A DNA stretch of 64,000 nt from Hyphomicrobiales bacterium (GTDB lineage: Bacteria > Pseudomonadota > Alphaproteobacteria > Rhizobiales > OSC116): NCBI GenBank assembly GCA_013214705.1, contig JABSRZ010000004.1, forward strand, positions 186,001-250,000, written 5' to 3'. Below are positions 24,251-32,215 of the stretch, one piece after another. The notes under the pieces are model-generated. The model saw only the letters and a program-made list of their open reading frames with translations, made no database searches and was not told the DNA's origin. The translations under genes and the position numbers were made by a program. Each line of letters opens with the position of its first letter. The first letter of the stretch is position 1.

Positions 24251-26053
24251 TCAAAAGACCACTTTGAACCCGAGCTTGCCCTGCGCGTTGAAATAATCAT
24301 CGCTACCCAATGCGATGTCGCCAGAGGCGTTGAATGACAGGTTCTCTGTGATCTGTAAATAAAAGTCGATTCCGCCAATCACCGCGACAAGGGCGCTGCG
24401 GTCGGTGTCGGCATTTGTGAGCGTACCTATACCAGCAAAAGAAAGGGTCGGCACATCGTTATTGGGTGTTAAGCGCGCCAGAGCGCCAATACGCGCCGTG
24501 ACATGGCCGCCATAATGTTGGTCAGTCATCTCCAAATGACGGGTTATGCCAACCTCTGCTTTGGCCTCAAGCACACTGGCTTCGCCCGAGCCAACCGTCA
24601 GATTGGTCGTTGAACCGGTCTCTGTGTAGCCATCACTCCATTGATGGGCATAAAGCGCGGAAAAGGATCGGGTCAATGTGGTTTGTTCATCAAGAACAAA
24701 TCCTTTCGACAGGCCAATGCTGGGAGCAATGAATACGCTGCCATAGGAGGCGTTGGCGGTCTCAACAAAGGATGGAGCACCGGCATTGTTGTTGAAACTA
24801 CGTTCGCTGTCATTGTTCGTCCAGCCACCGATCAGCGAACCTGTTAGTTTCATTTGGTCAGCAAAATTACCCGAGCCATAAATCCCCGCAAAGCCGCCGC
24901 GGCTTTCGATCTCTTGAGAGACCGTAAACTGGCTTTCGGCTTTCATCTTACCTGCCAGATAACCACTCATCAGGCCGAAAGTTGTTGCAGCGCCATAATC
25001 CTGCTCAACCCCCAGGGCCAGACCATAGTATTGGTGGTCATAGCCAAGGGTAATGTTGGTTGCTCCATATTCCGACGTGAGACCAATTAGATCACCCCAG
25101 ATCCGGGTATCATCAGCGATAAAACCAAGATCTTTGTTAAGGCTGCCCGGGCCAGTTAGACTAAGGCGGGAAGCCGCGATACTTGAAAGCATTCCAGCTG
25201 TATCACCCAGCGCATCGGTGCGGTCAAAGAAACCGGTTGTATCGACGGAATAGAACACATTGCCATCGACAATATAGGCACCTGTTCCAGAAACCTGAAT
25301 GCCATTGATGATGTTAGAAGTCGCCCCAAAATCCCAGACCGCCGAATGGCCGGGTGTCGTGTCAATGTTGACGTTGTTACCACCAGTTCCCAGATCAATC
25401 GCCCCGCCGAGAAAGGCGCCTGTCGTCAGGTTCAGTCTGTTGATGAAGCTGGTGTTATCAAACAGGATGGCATTGGCTTGAGCTGAAGTGAGCAAGCCAG
25501 TGAAGTTGAGCGTGTTGTTGTCGCTCTTGACGAACAACAGCCCGATGGCACCAGCCCCTGTTGTTGAGGCGGCACCCGAAAAGTTGATGTCGTAGCTGCT
25601 GTGGCTGTCTACAAAAACGACCCCGTGGGAATTGGTCCCCGTTGTTGAGATGGTGCCCGACTCGGTGAGGCTGTTGTTGTTGCTGGTATTAAAATAGATT
25701 CCGACGGCAACAAACCCCGTTGTTGAAAGGGTACCTTGGTTGGTGATCGTATTGCCGTTACCAGTAGACCAGATTGCATGAATGCCCGTCGCGTTGATGC
25801 CTCCGTCCGGGGTGATAGTCAGACTGTCTGCCCCATCCAGCGGGTGCCCGCCATTTTGCAAAGTCACAATGGTTGAAATCACATTGTCATCGGCATGGGC
25901 TGTGGTGGCTCCAAAAGTGCTAGTCATCAACACCGACCCAAGCAATGCGGTAGCCAAAAAATTGCGTGTGCAGCGCGTTACAAGCCCGGTTGCTCTGTCC
26001 TCAACAGGTGCGGTGGATTTGTGTGGCGTATGTCTGGCAATCTTACAGTTCAT
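24251..26053 (-). CDS. Autotransporter (type Va) outer-membrane protein
   Basis: 600 residues. An extended signal region with a hydrophobic stretch (FLATALLGSVLMTSTFGATTAHA, cleavage near residue 54) is followed by a passenger of about 55-290, rich in Asn, Thr and Gly with repeated N-T-I/L-T motifs (GNGNTITNQGTLSTTG, SNNNSLTESGTISTTG) expected for a beta-helix. The last ~270 residues are a 12-strand beta-barrel ending in GFKVVF with the terminal Phe. The passenger is short, with no protease or adhesin motif. It reads more GC-rich than its island neighbours, suggesting a different origin. It lies between two Rep remnants. Confidence 0.88.
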   Translation of the reverse strand: MNCKIARHTPHKSTAPVEDRATGLVTRCTRNFLATALLGSVLMTSTFGATTAHADDNVISTIVTLQNGGHPLDGADSLTITPDGGINATGIHAIWSTGNGNTITNQGTLSTTGFVAVGIYFNTSNNNSLTESGTISTTGTNSHGVVFVDSHSSYDINFSGAASTTGAGAIGLLFVKSDNNTLNFTGLLTSAQANAILFDNTSFINRLNLTTGAFLGGAIDLGTGGNNVNIDTTPGHSAVWDFGATSNIINGIQVSGTGAYIVDGNVFYSVDTTGFFDRTDALGDTAGMLSSIAASRLSLTGPGSLNKDLGFIADDTRIWGDLIGLTSEYGATNITLGYDHQYYGLALGVEQDYGAATTFGLMSGYLAGKMKAESQFTVSQEIESRGGFAGIYGSGNFADQMKLTGSLIGGWTNNDSERSFNNNAGAPSFVETANASYGSVFIAPSIGLSKGFVLDEQTTLTRSFSALYAHQWSDGYTETGSTTNLTVGSGEASVLEAKAEVGITRHLEMTDQHYGGHVTARIGALARLTPNNDVPTLSFAGIGTLTNADTDRSALVAVIGGIDFYLQITENLSFNASGDIALGSDDYFNAQGKLGFKVVF

Positions 26054-26280
26054 GGTTTTTCCCAGTTAAATGGCTTCATGAACGGCATATTCCATGGCAG
26101 CAGGTAAAGAAATCTGACGCAAAACTGCGAATTTCTTGGGCTAAGCTACTAATTTTTATAATGAATGTCTAGTGGTTAACAAAGTTTGTTAGAGAGCACT
26201 AAACAAACGTCTGATCGCCACTAACCGAACCCGCCACGGCCCAATTGTTCAGCTCACTGAACCTATTTGTGGATTACCCA

Positions 26281-26811
26281 TTATTTGCGGATCACCCATT
26301 GCTTAAAGCTCAAATCCAGCTCTGTGCAAGGCACAAAAATCAGGTCACGCGATTGAAACGGGCCGGCGTTGCTAATGGTTTGTGCAACCGCGATACATTG
26401 AGTTGGGTCGGCTGCTATCCTAATTTCCATACTGCCAGCGTCATAGTCGAATTGCTGGGTTGAATCGCCATCGACGCAATCAAGCAAGCCGAATGGAATT
26501 TTGGCATTATCGGGGTCGCTTAGTGACATGCATTTATTTTCATAGGCAACAGAGCGGATCATTTTTGTCTCTACGTCGTATGAAAATTGGGTGTCACCAC
26601 CCCGCGGCTTGCAGGAATGAGCATGAAGTAGGTCGGTTAGACCTCTGCCTTTGGTATCGATACACCAACCAAGTTTGGCTTTTTCACTAAGATTATCCGC
26701 TAAAAATATAACACTGCCTTTGGTCTGGATAACAGGCGCTTCGGCCAACGCAGTTTGATGCATGGCGAAAACAAAAATAACCGCCATAATAGCCGTTTTA
26801 AGATAAGGCAT
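26281..26811 (-). CDS. Secreted ricin-type beta-trefoil lectin-like protein
   Basis: 176 residues. Signal peptide AIMAVIFVFAMHQTALA (cleavage near residue 23). The mature part shows three similar ~40-residue units, each with a Cys pair and a Q-x-F/W end (DTQFSYD, TQQFDYD, FKQWVIRK), matching the QxW pattern of beta-trefoil lectins. Six Cys (GWCID..HSCK, NKCMS..LLDC, TQCIA..VPC) probably form three intra-unit disulfides. Sugar binding is inferred by family. It is upstream of, and parallel to, the autotransporter, so a joint surface function is possible. Confidence 0.72.
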   Translation of the reverse strand: MPYLKTAIMAVIFVFAMHQTALAEAPVIQTKGSVIFLADNLSEKAKLGWCIDTKGRGLTDLLHAHSCKPRGGDTQFSYDVETKMIRSVAYENKCMSLSDPDNAKIPFGLLDCVDGDSTQQFDYDAGSMEIRIAADPTQCIAVAQTISNAGPFQSRDLIFVPCTELDLSFKQWVIRK

Positions 26812-26935
26812 GTAGGTTGTCCAGCTTCGTATTGTGCCCAGTGGTATCAGGCGGTCGGGTTACATCTAGCGGGAACGGAAAAACGTCTAGATAACAATCA
26901 TCATATCAGAAAATTAAAGTGTAAAGAATTTTTGT

Positions 26936-27453
26936 TCAAGCCTCAATTTGCCTACACCTACAATTTTTTACAATAATTTGCTTCTCGCGATGGTTTGCAC
27001 AAAAGGCATATATATGGCCATTCTGCCAATGATTTTCTTTCAACAGATAGTTTGCAAGTCGCTTTAATTCAGATGGCTTGGCAAGATGAAGCTTTTCAAA
27101 CCTTAGTGTAACCTTGGGGTCTTTTATGACTTGATTTAGCGCCTCATAAGTTTGTTTCTGTGTATCTGGCACATCTAGTAAAATATGATAATGTGGGTTA
27201 ACTCTATTTCGCCCCATTCCATAACGCCAAAGCTGGTCACATAATCTTGCTACTGAAACTTGTACCACCGCTTATTGACTAGCTTGCTGTTGATGTGGGA
27301 CATCAAGCTATCCAACGCGCTTAGTCTGTAATCTAATAAATCAGGCCTATATTCAAACTCACCATTAAAAGTAACGGTTATCATATAATTCCAGTTATCA
27401 CTTCTTAGAAACTTCAGCATGTCTAGTTTAGCCTGCTGCATCGCCTTCTCCAT
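26936..27453 (-). pseudogene. HUH-endonuclease Rep-like gene, copy 2, disrupted
   Basis: The N-terminal half (27453-27250; LKFLRSDNWNYMITVTFNGEFEYRP) ends at a TAG where copy 1 has CAG (KWRYKFQ region). After it a one-base deletion (GGGGCGA versus GGGGACGA in copy 1) shifts the frame, and the remainder continues as NPHYHILLDVPDTQKQTYEAL to LKRLANYLLKENHWQNGHIYAFC. The HYH motif marks a rolling-circle-type Rep. Copies 1 and 2 are in direct orientation and flank the lectin/autotransporter pair. Confidence 0.65.
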
Positions 27454-27563
27454 ATCTTTTAATTAGTACCAGCAAAGCTGAAACCATAATAAATTCACAA
27501 TAATAATAATTAAAACAAAGTGTTGATGGCCGACGGGCGCTCTCAAACTGAATGTTAAAATGG

Positions 27564-27767
27564 TTATAACGAAAAGGTTGCAGAACGTTTTAAGCTCTGA
27601 ACATATGTGTCCAAATCGGTGACCTCATAAAGGCCAGAACGGCCAATTTTGGCAAACGGTGGTGAAGTGCCAACCATTCACATTTTGGCAAGTGTAGAAT
27701 TTGCAATACCAAGATAACTGGCCGCATCAACACTTCTGATAAATTTTTGGCTGGATTGTGTTTCCAT
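27564..27767 (-). pseudogene. AlpA-like excisionase/regulator with internal stop
   Basis: A 68-codon frame missed by ORF finders because of TGA at 27678-27680. METQSSQKFIRSVDAASYLG then IANSTLAKM-stop-MVGTSPPFAKIGRSGLYEVTD DLDTYVQSL matches the AlpA/MerR-like helix-turn-helix of excisionases, where an Arg usually stands at the stop position (CGA to TGA is one change). It lies upstream of the Rep remnant in the same direction, the order seen in small integrative or satellite elements. Confidence 0.6.
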
Positions 27768-27924
27768 GTTTTTTCACTTTGGTGATATTAAGGTACATGG
27801 ACATATTACTAGATATATGAATTAATTTCGCGGTGGTTCTATGGGGTGTTTATTGGCCAAGCCTTGATCTAATGGATTTGTTTGATAAAAATGGACACGC
27901 CCTGTCAAACAATATAAAAATATC

Positions 27925-28063
27925 TTTGAAGGATATAGTGACCCGAAAGAAATTTCTCAAAAAGTGCCGCGATGAGGCGATTCAGCTTGCCATAAATAGC
28001 GATATACCACCGCGCCGACTTGCCCAAAATTTGGGTGTAGGCAAATCAACCCTGTTCAAATGA
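27925..28063 (+). pseudogene. IS3-type transposase OrfA remnant
   Basis: The tail TRKKFLKKCRDEAIQLAI then IPPRRLAQNLGVGKSTLFK resembles the N-terminal helix-turn-helix of IS3-group OrfA (DEAVRLAL..RVA..LGVG.STL.KW). The expected Trp codon after Lys is TGA, ending the frame, and the catalytic OrfB is absent. The open frame extends upstream to 27833 without similarity. Confidence 0.5.
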
Positions 28064-28164
28064 GTGCCAGATTAGTTTATGGATACACACGATGTCGCCA
28101 TAGAGAGAAAACATTGAACTGTTTATTTGATAAATTGGTAGAATTGCACTGATTTCTTATTGCC

Positions 28165-29022
28165 TCACTTTTTATGGGCTGGCGGTGCGGTATGCCCTTT
28201 TTGAGCCAGTATTTGTTTTGCTCGTTTCAATATAGGCAGGTCTACCATTTTATTTTCAAATATTGTCACGCCACCATCTTGTTCAGCTGCCTTTTTTAAC
28301 ACCTCATTGGCCCAATTGATTTCTTGCTCACTGGGTGCAAAATTTTCATTCAGTATGTTAATTGACGAGGGGTGAATGCAAGTTGCGCCATCAAATCCTA
28401 AATTTTTCGCTTCAAAAGCAGAAGCAGCAATTTGTTGTAAATCTGTGTAATCTGTGATGGTTCGGCATAAACCAAAGGACATTAAACCATTGGCTTTGGC
28501 CGCATAATGCACAGCTTGTTTTGGAAATCGAAGCATATCAGGGCTTGGAAAAGCGTTTAATGAAGTGGCTAGATCCTCACCTCCCACAAGCATCCCAAAC
28601 ATGTTGTTTTGCCTTCCGATGGCATTGGCATTCACCACAGCGGCAGCGTCTTCAATAAGGGCTATAAACTTTATGTCGTTCAGTTTTTTGTCTGCAAATG
28701 AACTAGATATACATTGGTTTAAATGTACAATTTTCTGTTCATTCGCTTTGGCGACCATTAACCCAAATGCGCCGCCCTGCAAGGCCGCAATTGCGTCTTT
28801 TCTTGCATTTTCTATATCGGCATTAATACGCACAAAGACCGTTGCACCAGATTGACCAACCTGCTTTATAGAATTTTCCAGTTGGTTTCGTGCCAATAAC
28901 TTTTCATTTGTTGGCACTGAATCTTCTAAATCTAAAATAATGGCATCAGCACCATAACTAGCAGCTTTGTCGATAAATCGCGCTATATTTGCAGGTACAT
29001 ATAACAATGATCTCAGCATCAT
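28165..29022 (-). CDS. HpcH/HpaI (CitE-like) CoA-ester lyase
   Basis: 285 residues. RSLLYVPANIARFIDKAASYGADAIILDLEDSVP is the N-terminal signature of CitE/malyl-CoA-lyase-like proteins; VFVRIN, FIALIEDAAAVVNANAI (metal Glu), LVGGEDLATSLN and GFDGATCIHPSSINILNENF are further family motifs. These enzymes cleave or form 3-hydroxyacyl-CoA esters such as malyl- or citramalyl-CoA. It is the last gene of the LacI-linked operon, its ATGATG overlapping the CaiB stop. With CaiB it could activate and split a dicarboxylic intermediate (inference). Confidence 0.88.
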   Translation of the reverse strand: MMLRSLLYVPANIARFIDKAASYGADAIILDLEDSVPTNEKLLARNQLENSIKQVGQSGATVFVRINADIENARKDAIAALQGGAFGLMVAKANEQKIVHLNQCISSSFADKKLNDIKFIALIEDAAAVVNANAIGRQNNMFGMLVGGEDLATSLNAFPSPDMLRFPKQAVHYAAKANGLMSFGLCRTITDYTDLQQIAASAFEAKNLGFDGATCIHPSSINILNENFAPSEQEINWANEVLKKAAEQDGGVTIFENKMVDLPILKRAKQILAQKGHTAPPAHKK

Positions 29023-30218
29023 AGTTTTTGCCTCAAAATTTCATCAATATCAACCCTAGCCACGCCCACTTCGTTCAAAATCTCTTCGGTATCTGCCCCT
29101 AAGTTTGGCGCAGATAGCCTGAATTCACCCGGTGTTTCAGATAATTTTGGAATGATATTATGCATAGGCACAGCGCCTAATTCAGGGTCTTCAACGTCCA
29201 AATATACCTTTCTTTGAATGAAATGCGGGTCTGCCACAGCATCTTCTATTGAGTATATCGGCCCGACAGTAGCCCCTGCTGCTTGCATCGCGACCATCAC
29301 TTCATCACTAGAATGTTTAGCGAACCAATCTCCAATAGCCTGATCGACCAGATCGCGATTTATGACCCGTTCACTATTGGTGATAAAACGCGGGTCATCA
29401 ATCATGTCTGCGCGCCCGATGACACGAAATATTCTTTCCGCAATATTCTGAGTGGAGCCAGATACGGTTAAGTATTTACCATCATTACATTCATAAACAT
29501 TACGGGGCGAAGATGTATTTGATGCGCTGCCAATTCTCTGTTTCACGTTGCCGGTTAGCTTATATATGGCAGCTTCTGGCCCCAACACCGAAACGATTGG
29601 TTCTAGCAAGGACAAGTCGATCACTTGGCCATTTGTTAAGCCTTTTTCTCGCGCAAATAGTGCCATTGATACAGCAGACGAACCATAAAGCCCGGCAATC
29701 ATATCAGCAAGTGCAAGAGGTGGTAGGATTGGTTGTTGATCTGCATATCCGGTTCGGTAAGCATAACCGCTCATACCTTCCACAATAGATCCGAAACCTG
29801 GTAAATTGGCGTTGGGCCCTGTTTGTCCATAACCGGTCACCCTTACAACGATTAGCCGTGGGTTGCGGGCATGTAATTTTTCTGGCGAAAGCCCCATTTT
29901 TTCTAACGTACCAGACCTATAATTTTCTATAAATACGTCGGCAGTATCGATTAACTTCCACAACGCATTCATGTCTGTTTTCTGCCGAAGGTTTAATTTA
30001 ACAGAACGCTTATTACGGCCATAAACTTTCCAATAAAGCGAGTGCCCTTCCTCTTTCCAAGCGCGCAAAGGGTCTCCTGCAGGAGGTTCTATTTTAATTA
30101 CATCGGCGCCAAAATCTGCCAATTGCAATGACAACATGTTGCCTGCAACCAGTCTCGATAAATCTAACACCCTAATATTATTTAACGGTCCTATCGCATT
30201 GGGGTTGAGTTTTTGCAT
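29019..30218 (-). CDS. CaiB/BaiF family (class III) CoA-transferase
   Basis: 399 residues. IRVLDLSRLVAGNMLSLQLADFGADVIKIEPPAGDPLR is the family's N-terminus, NKRSVKLNLRQ the CoA-binding loop, and VFIENYRSGTLEKMGLSPEKL and GYGQTGPNANLPGFGSIVEGMSG follow, with the catalytic Asp expected in PPLALADMIAGLYG. Class III enzymes move CoA between carboxylic acids. It overlaps the ribokinase-like stop by one base (TAATG) and the lyase start by four, so it is tightly coupled in the operon. The substrate is unknown. Confidence 0.9.
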   Translation of the reverse strand: MQKLNPNAIGPLNNIRVLDLSRLVAGNMLSLQLADFGADVIKIEPPAGDPLRAWKEEGHSLYWKVYGRNKRSVKLNLRQKTDMNALWKLIDTADVFIENYRSGTLEKMGLSPEKLHARNPRLIVVRVTGYGQTGPNANLPGFGSIVEGMSGYAYRTGYADQQPILPPLALADMIAGLYGSSAVSMALFAREKGLTNGQVIDLSLLEPIVSVLGPEAAIYKLTGNVKQRIGSASNTSSPRNVYECNDGKYLTVSGSTQNIAERIFRVIGRADMIDDPRFITNSERVINRDLVDQAIGDWFAKHSSDEVMVAMQAAGATVGPIYSIEDAVADPHFIQRKVYLDVEDPELGAVPMHNIIPKLSETPGEFRLSAPNLGADTEEILNEVGVARVDIDEILRQKL

Positions 30219-31150
30219 TAATCACTCTCGTTTAAAATTAATTCTTCAGCCGTTGGCATGGCTTCTTGTGCCCCCATTTTTAAGCATGCCAGCGCGCCGG
30301 CTTTGCAAGCAAACTTAAGCGCTTTGTCTAATGCTTCGCCCTCCGCAAGCTTTGTTGCCAATACACCAACAAATGTATCGCCCGCACCTGTTGTGTCGAT
30401 GGCAGCAATTTCAAAAGCTGGACTCAATATTATATTGTTATTAGTTGCGGTGATTGCCCCTTTTTTTCCTAAGGTAATAATTGAGATGATGTCAAATTTA
30501 TCGCTTAAAATTCTAGCTGTCTCCATGTCTGTTGCTGTCGATTTGCTATCAATAAGGTTTAGCACAGCTGCTGCCTCATGTTCATTCACAACTAAATAAT
30601 CTGAGATATCCAGCAATTCCAATGTTGCTAGTTTTTGCTTTATTGTGGGTACAGGAGCGACGTTAAAAAGAATTTTTCCATTCAGGTTTATTTTTTTATA
30701 GCGTTTCGCCAACTTTAACATCTGATCTAAGGGAACTTCCATCTGAAGAACCAAATAGGAAACCTCGCTTAACAAGCGATCAGGTAATAAACCTTCATCA
30801 ACACAGTCATTTGAACCTGCGACAATGGTAATGGCATTTTCTGCATCTGGATCAACAAAAATATATGCGGTTCCGGTCGGTGCGTTTACGTGCTGAATTA
30901 AATCTACATTTACACCATTATTGACAAAATTTTGTTTGACCCCTGTCGCCACCTCATCATCACCAATCGCACCTGCTATCAGTACGGCAATTCCAGAGCT
31001 GGCCCGAGCCGCAGCGGTCGCCTGATTGGCGCCTTTGCCACCGAAAAAACGTTTGATTTCATGTGCTTTATTGGTTTCACCTGGTCTAGAAATTCGTTCA
31101 ACCTGCATGACATAATCAACATTTATCGAGCCGAAAATTAGTATACTCAT
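30218..31150 (-). CDS. PfkB-family sugar kinase, ribokinase-like
   Basis: 310 residues. FGSINVDYVMQVERISRPGET, FFGGKGANQATAAAR (substrate-binding GGKGxNxA) and the C-terminal DTTGAGDTFVGVLA with the catalytic Asp match ribokinase more closely than fructokinase. It probably phosphorylates a pentose released in this pathway; ribose is my inference from the neighbouring ADP-ribosylglycohydrolases. It starts inside the ABC ATPase stop (4-bp overlap) and couples to CaiB downstream. Confidence 0.9.
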   Translation of the reverse strand: MSILIFGSINVDYVMQVERISRPGETNKAHEIKRFFGGKGANQATAAARASSGIAVLIAGAIGDDEVATGVKQNFVNNGVNVDLIQHVNAPTGTAYIFVDPDAENAITIVAGSNDCVDEGLLPDRLLSEVSYLVLQMEVPLDQMLKLAKRYKKINLNGKILFNVAPVPTIKQKLATLELLDISDYLVVNEHEAAAVLNLIDSKSTATDMETARILSDKFDIISIITLGKKGAITATNNNIILSPAFEIAAIDTTGAGDTFVGVLATKLAEGEALDKALKFACKAGALACLKMGAQEAMPTAEELILNESD

Positions 31151-32211
31151 AAAATTCTAGATCCAGTCTTCGAGTCAAATAATATTATTTTATGTGATTT
31201 TGGCATAATTTGAATCTGCTGACCCACTTCAAAACTTTGCTTGTCGCGCGCAACAACAACAATTTTTTGATCGCCCACACGCAATGTCAAACTTTGGTCT
31301 TCACCCGTTGGTTCTACTATTTCCACTTGCGCAGTAATTCCGACTTCTACAATATCTATATGTTGCGGCCGAATGCCATAAATCACTTTCGTTCCCTTGT
31401 TAATATTTATCGATTTATTCATTGGTAGTTCAACACCTTGGCTCAACGCCACAACATCAGAATTTTCGCCCATTGAAGTAACTTCAATTAAATTTATTTC
31501 GGGAGTTCCAATAAAACTAGCAACAAATGTCGAATTTGGGTTTTGATATACATCTAGTGGCGCGCCCATTTGGGCTATGACACCATCATTCAACACCACC
31601 ACTTTATCTGCCAAGGTCATCGCCTCAGTTTGGTCATGGGTTACATAAATCATTGTTTTGCCCAAATCACGGTGCAATTTTTTAATTTCGGAGCGCATTT
31701 TCACCCTTAGTTTTGCGTCCAAATTAGATAATGGTTCATCGAATAGAAAAGCCTTGGGATTTCGCACAATTGCGCGGCCCATGGCAACCCTCTGGCGTTG
31801 CCCGCCCGACAATTCACGCGGCAACCGTTCGAGCAGCTCGCTCAAGCCAAGTATATCTGCAGCTTCTGCTACCCTTTGTTCAATTTCAGGTTTGGGAATT
31901 TTTGCAAGTTTTAAAGCCAGACTCATGTTTTTAGCCACATTCATATGCGGATATAACGCATAAGATTGAAACACCATTGCCAAATCGCGCTGTTTCGCCG
32001 GCACCCTGTTCGCCACCTTTCCATCAATAAGAATCTCACCAGAGGTTGGGTCTTCAAGGCCCGCGACCATTCTGAGTAAAGTCGATTTTCCGCAACCAGA
32101 GGGGCCAATTAAAACAATAAATTCACCTTCTTCAAAGACAAAAGAAATGTCCTTTAACACCACAACTTTGCCAAAAGATTTGCTAATTTTTTTTAGCTCT
32201 ATTTTTACCAT
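31147..32211 (-). CDS. UgpC/MalK-type sugar ABC transporter ATPase
   Basis: 354 residues. Walker A GPSGCGKST, LSGGQRQRVAMGRAI signature, Walker B AFLFDEPLSNLDAKLR, H-loop YVTHDQTEAMT, then a C-terminal TOBE/MalK regulatory domain (about 240-354, IYGIRPQHIDIVE). It energises the permease pair encoded at 36948-38728, although separated from them by the two glycohydrolases and the binding protein. Five bases separate it from the upstream glycohydrolase stop. Confidence 0.93.
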   Translation of the reverse strand: MVKIELKKISKSFGKVVVLKDISFVFEEGEFIVLIGPSGCGKSTLLRMVAGLEDPTSGEILIDGKVANRVPAKQRDLAMVFQSYALYPHMNVAKNMSLALKLAKIPKPEIEQRVAEAADILGLSELLERLPRELSGGQRQRVAMGRAIVRNPKAFLFDEPLSNLDAKLRVKMRSEIKKLHRDLGKTMIYVTHDQTEAMTLADKVVVLNDGVIAQMGAPLDVYQNPNSTFVASFIGTPEINLIEVTSMGENSDVVALSQGVELPMNKSININKGTKVIYGIRPQHIDIVEVGITAQVEIVEPTGEDQSLTLRVGDQKIVVVARDKQSFEVGQQIQIMPKSHKIILFDSKTGSRIL

Positions 32212-32215
32212 TTAT

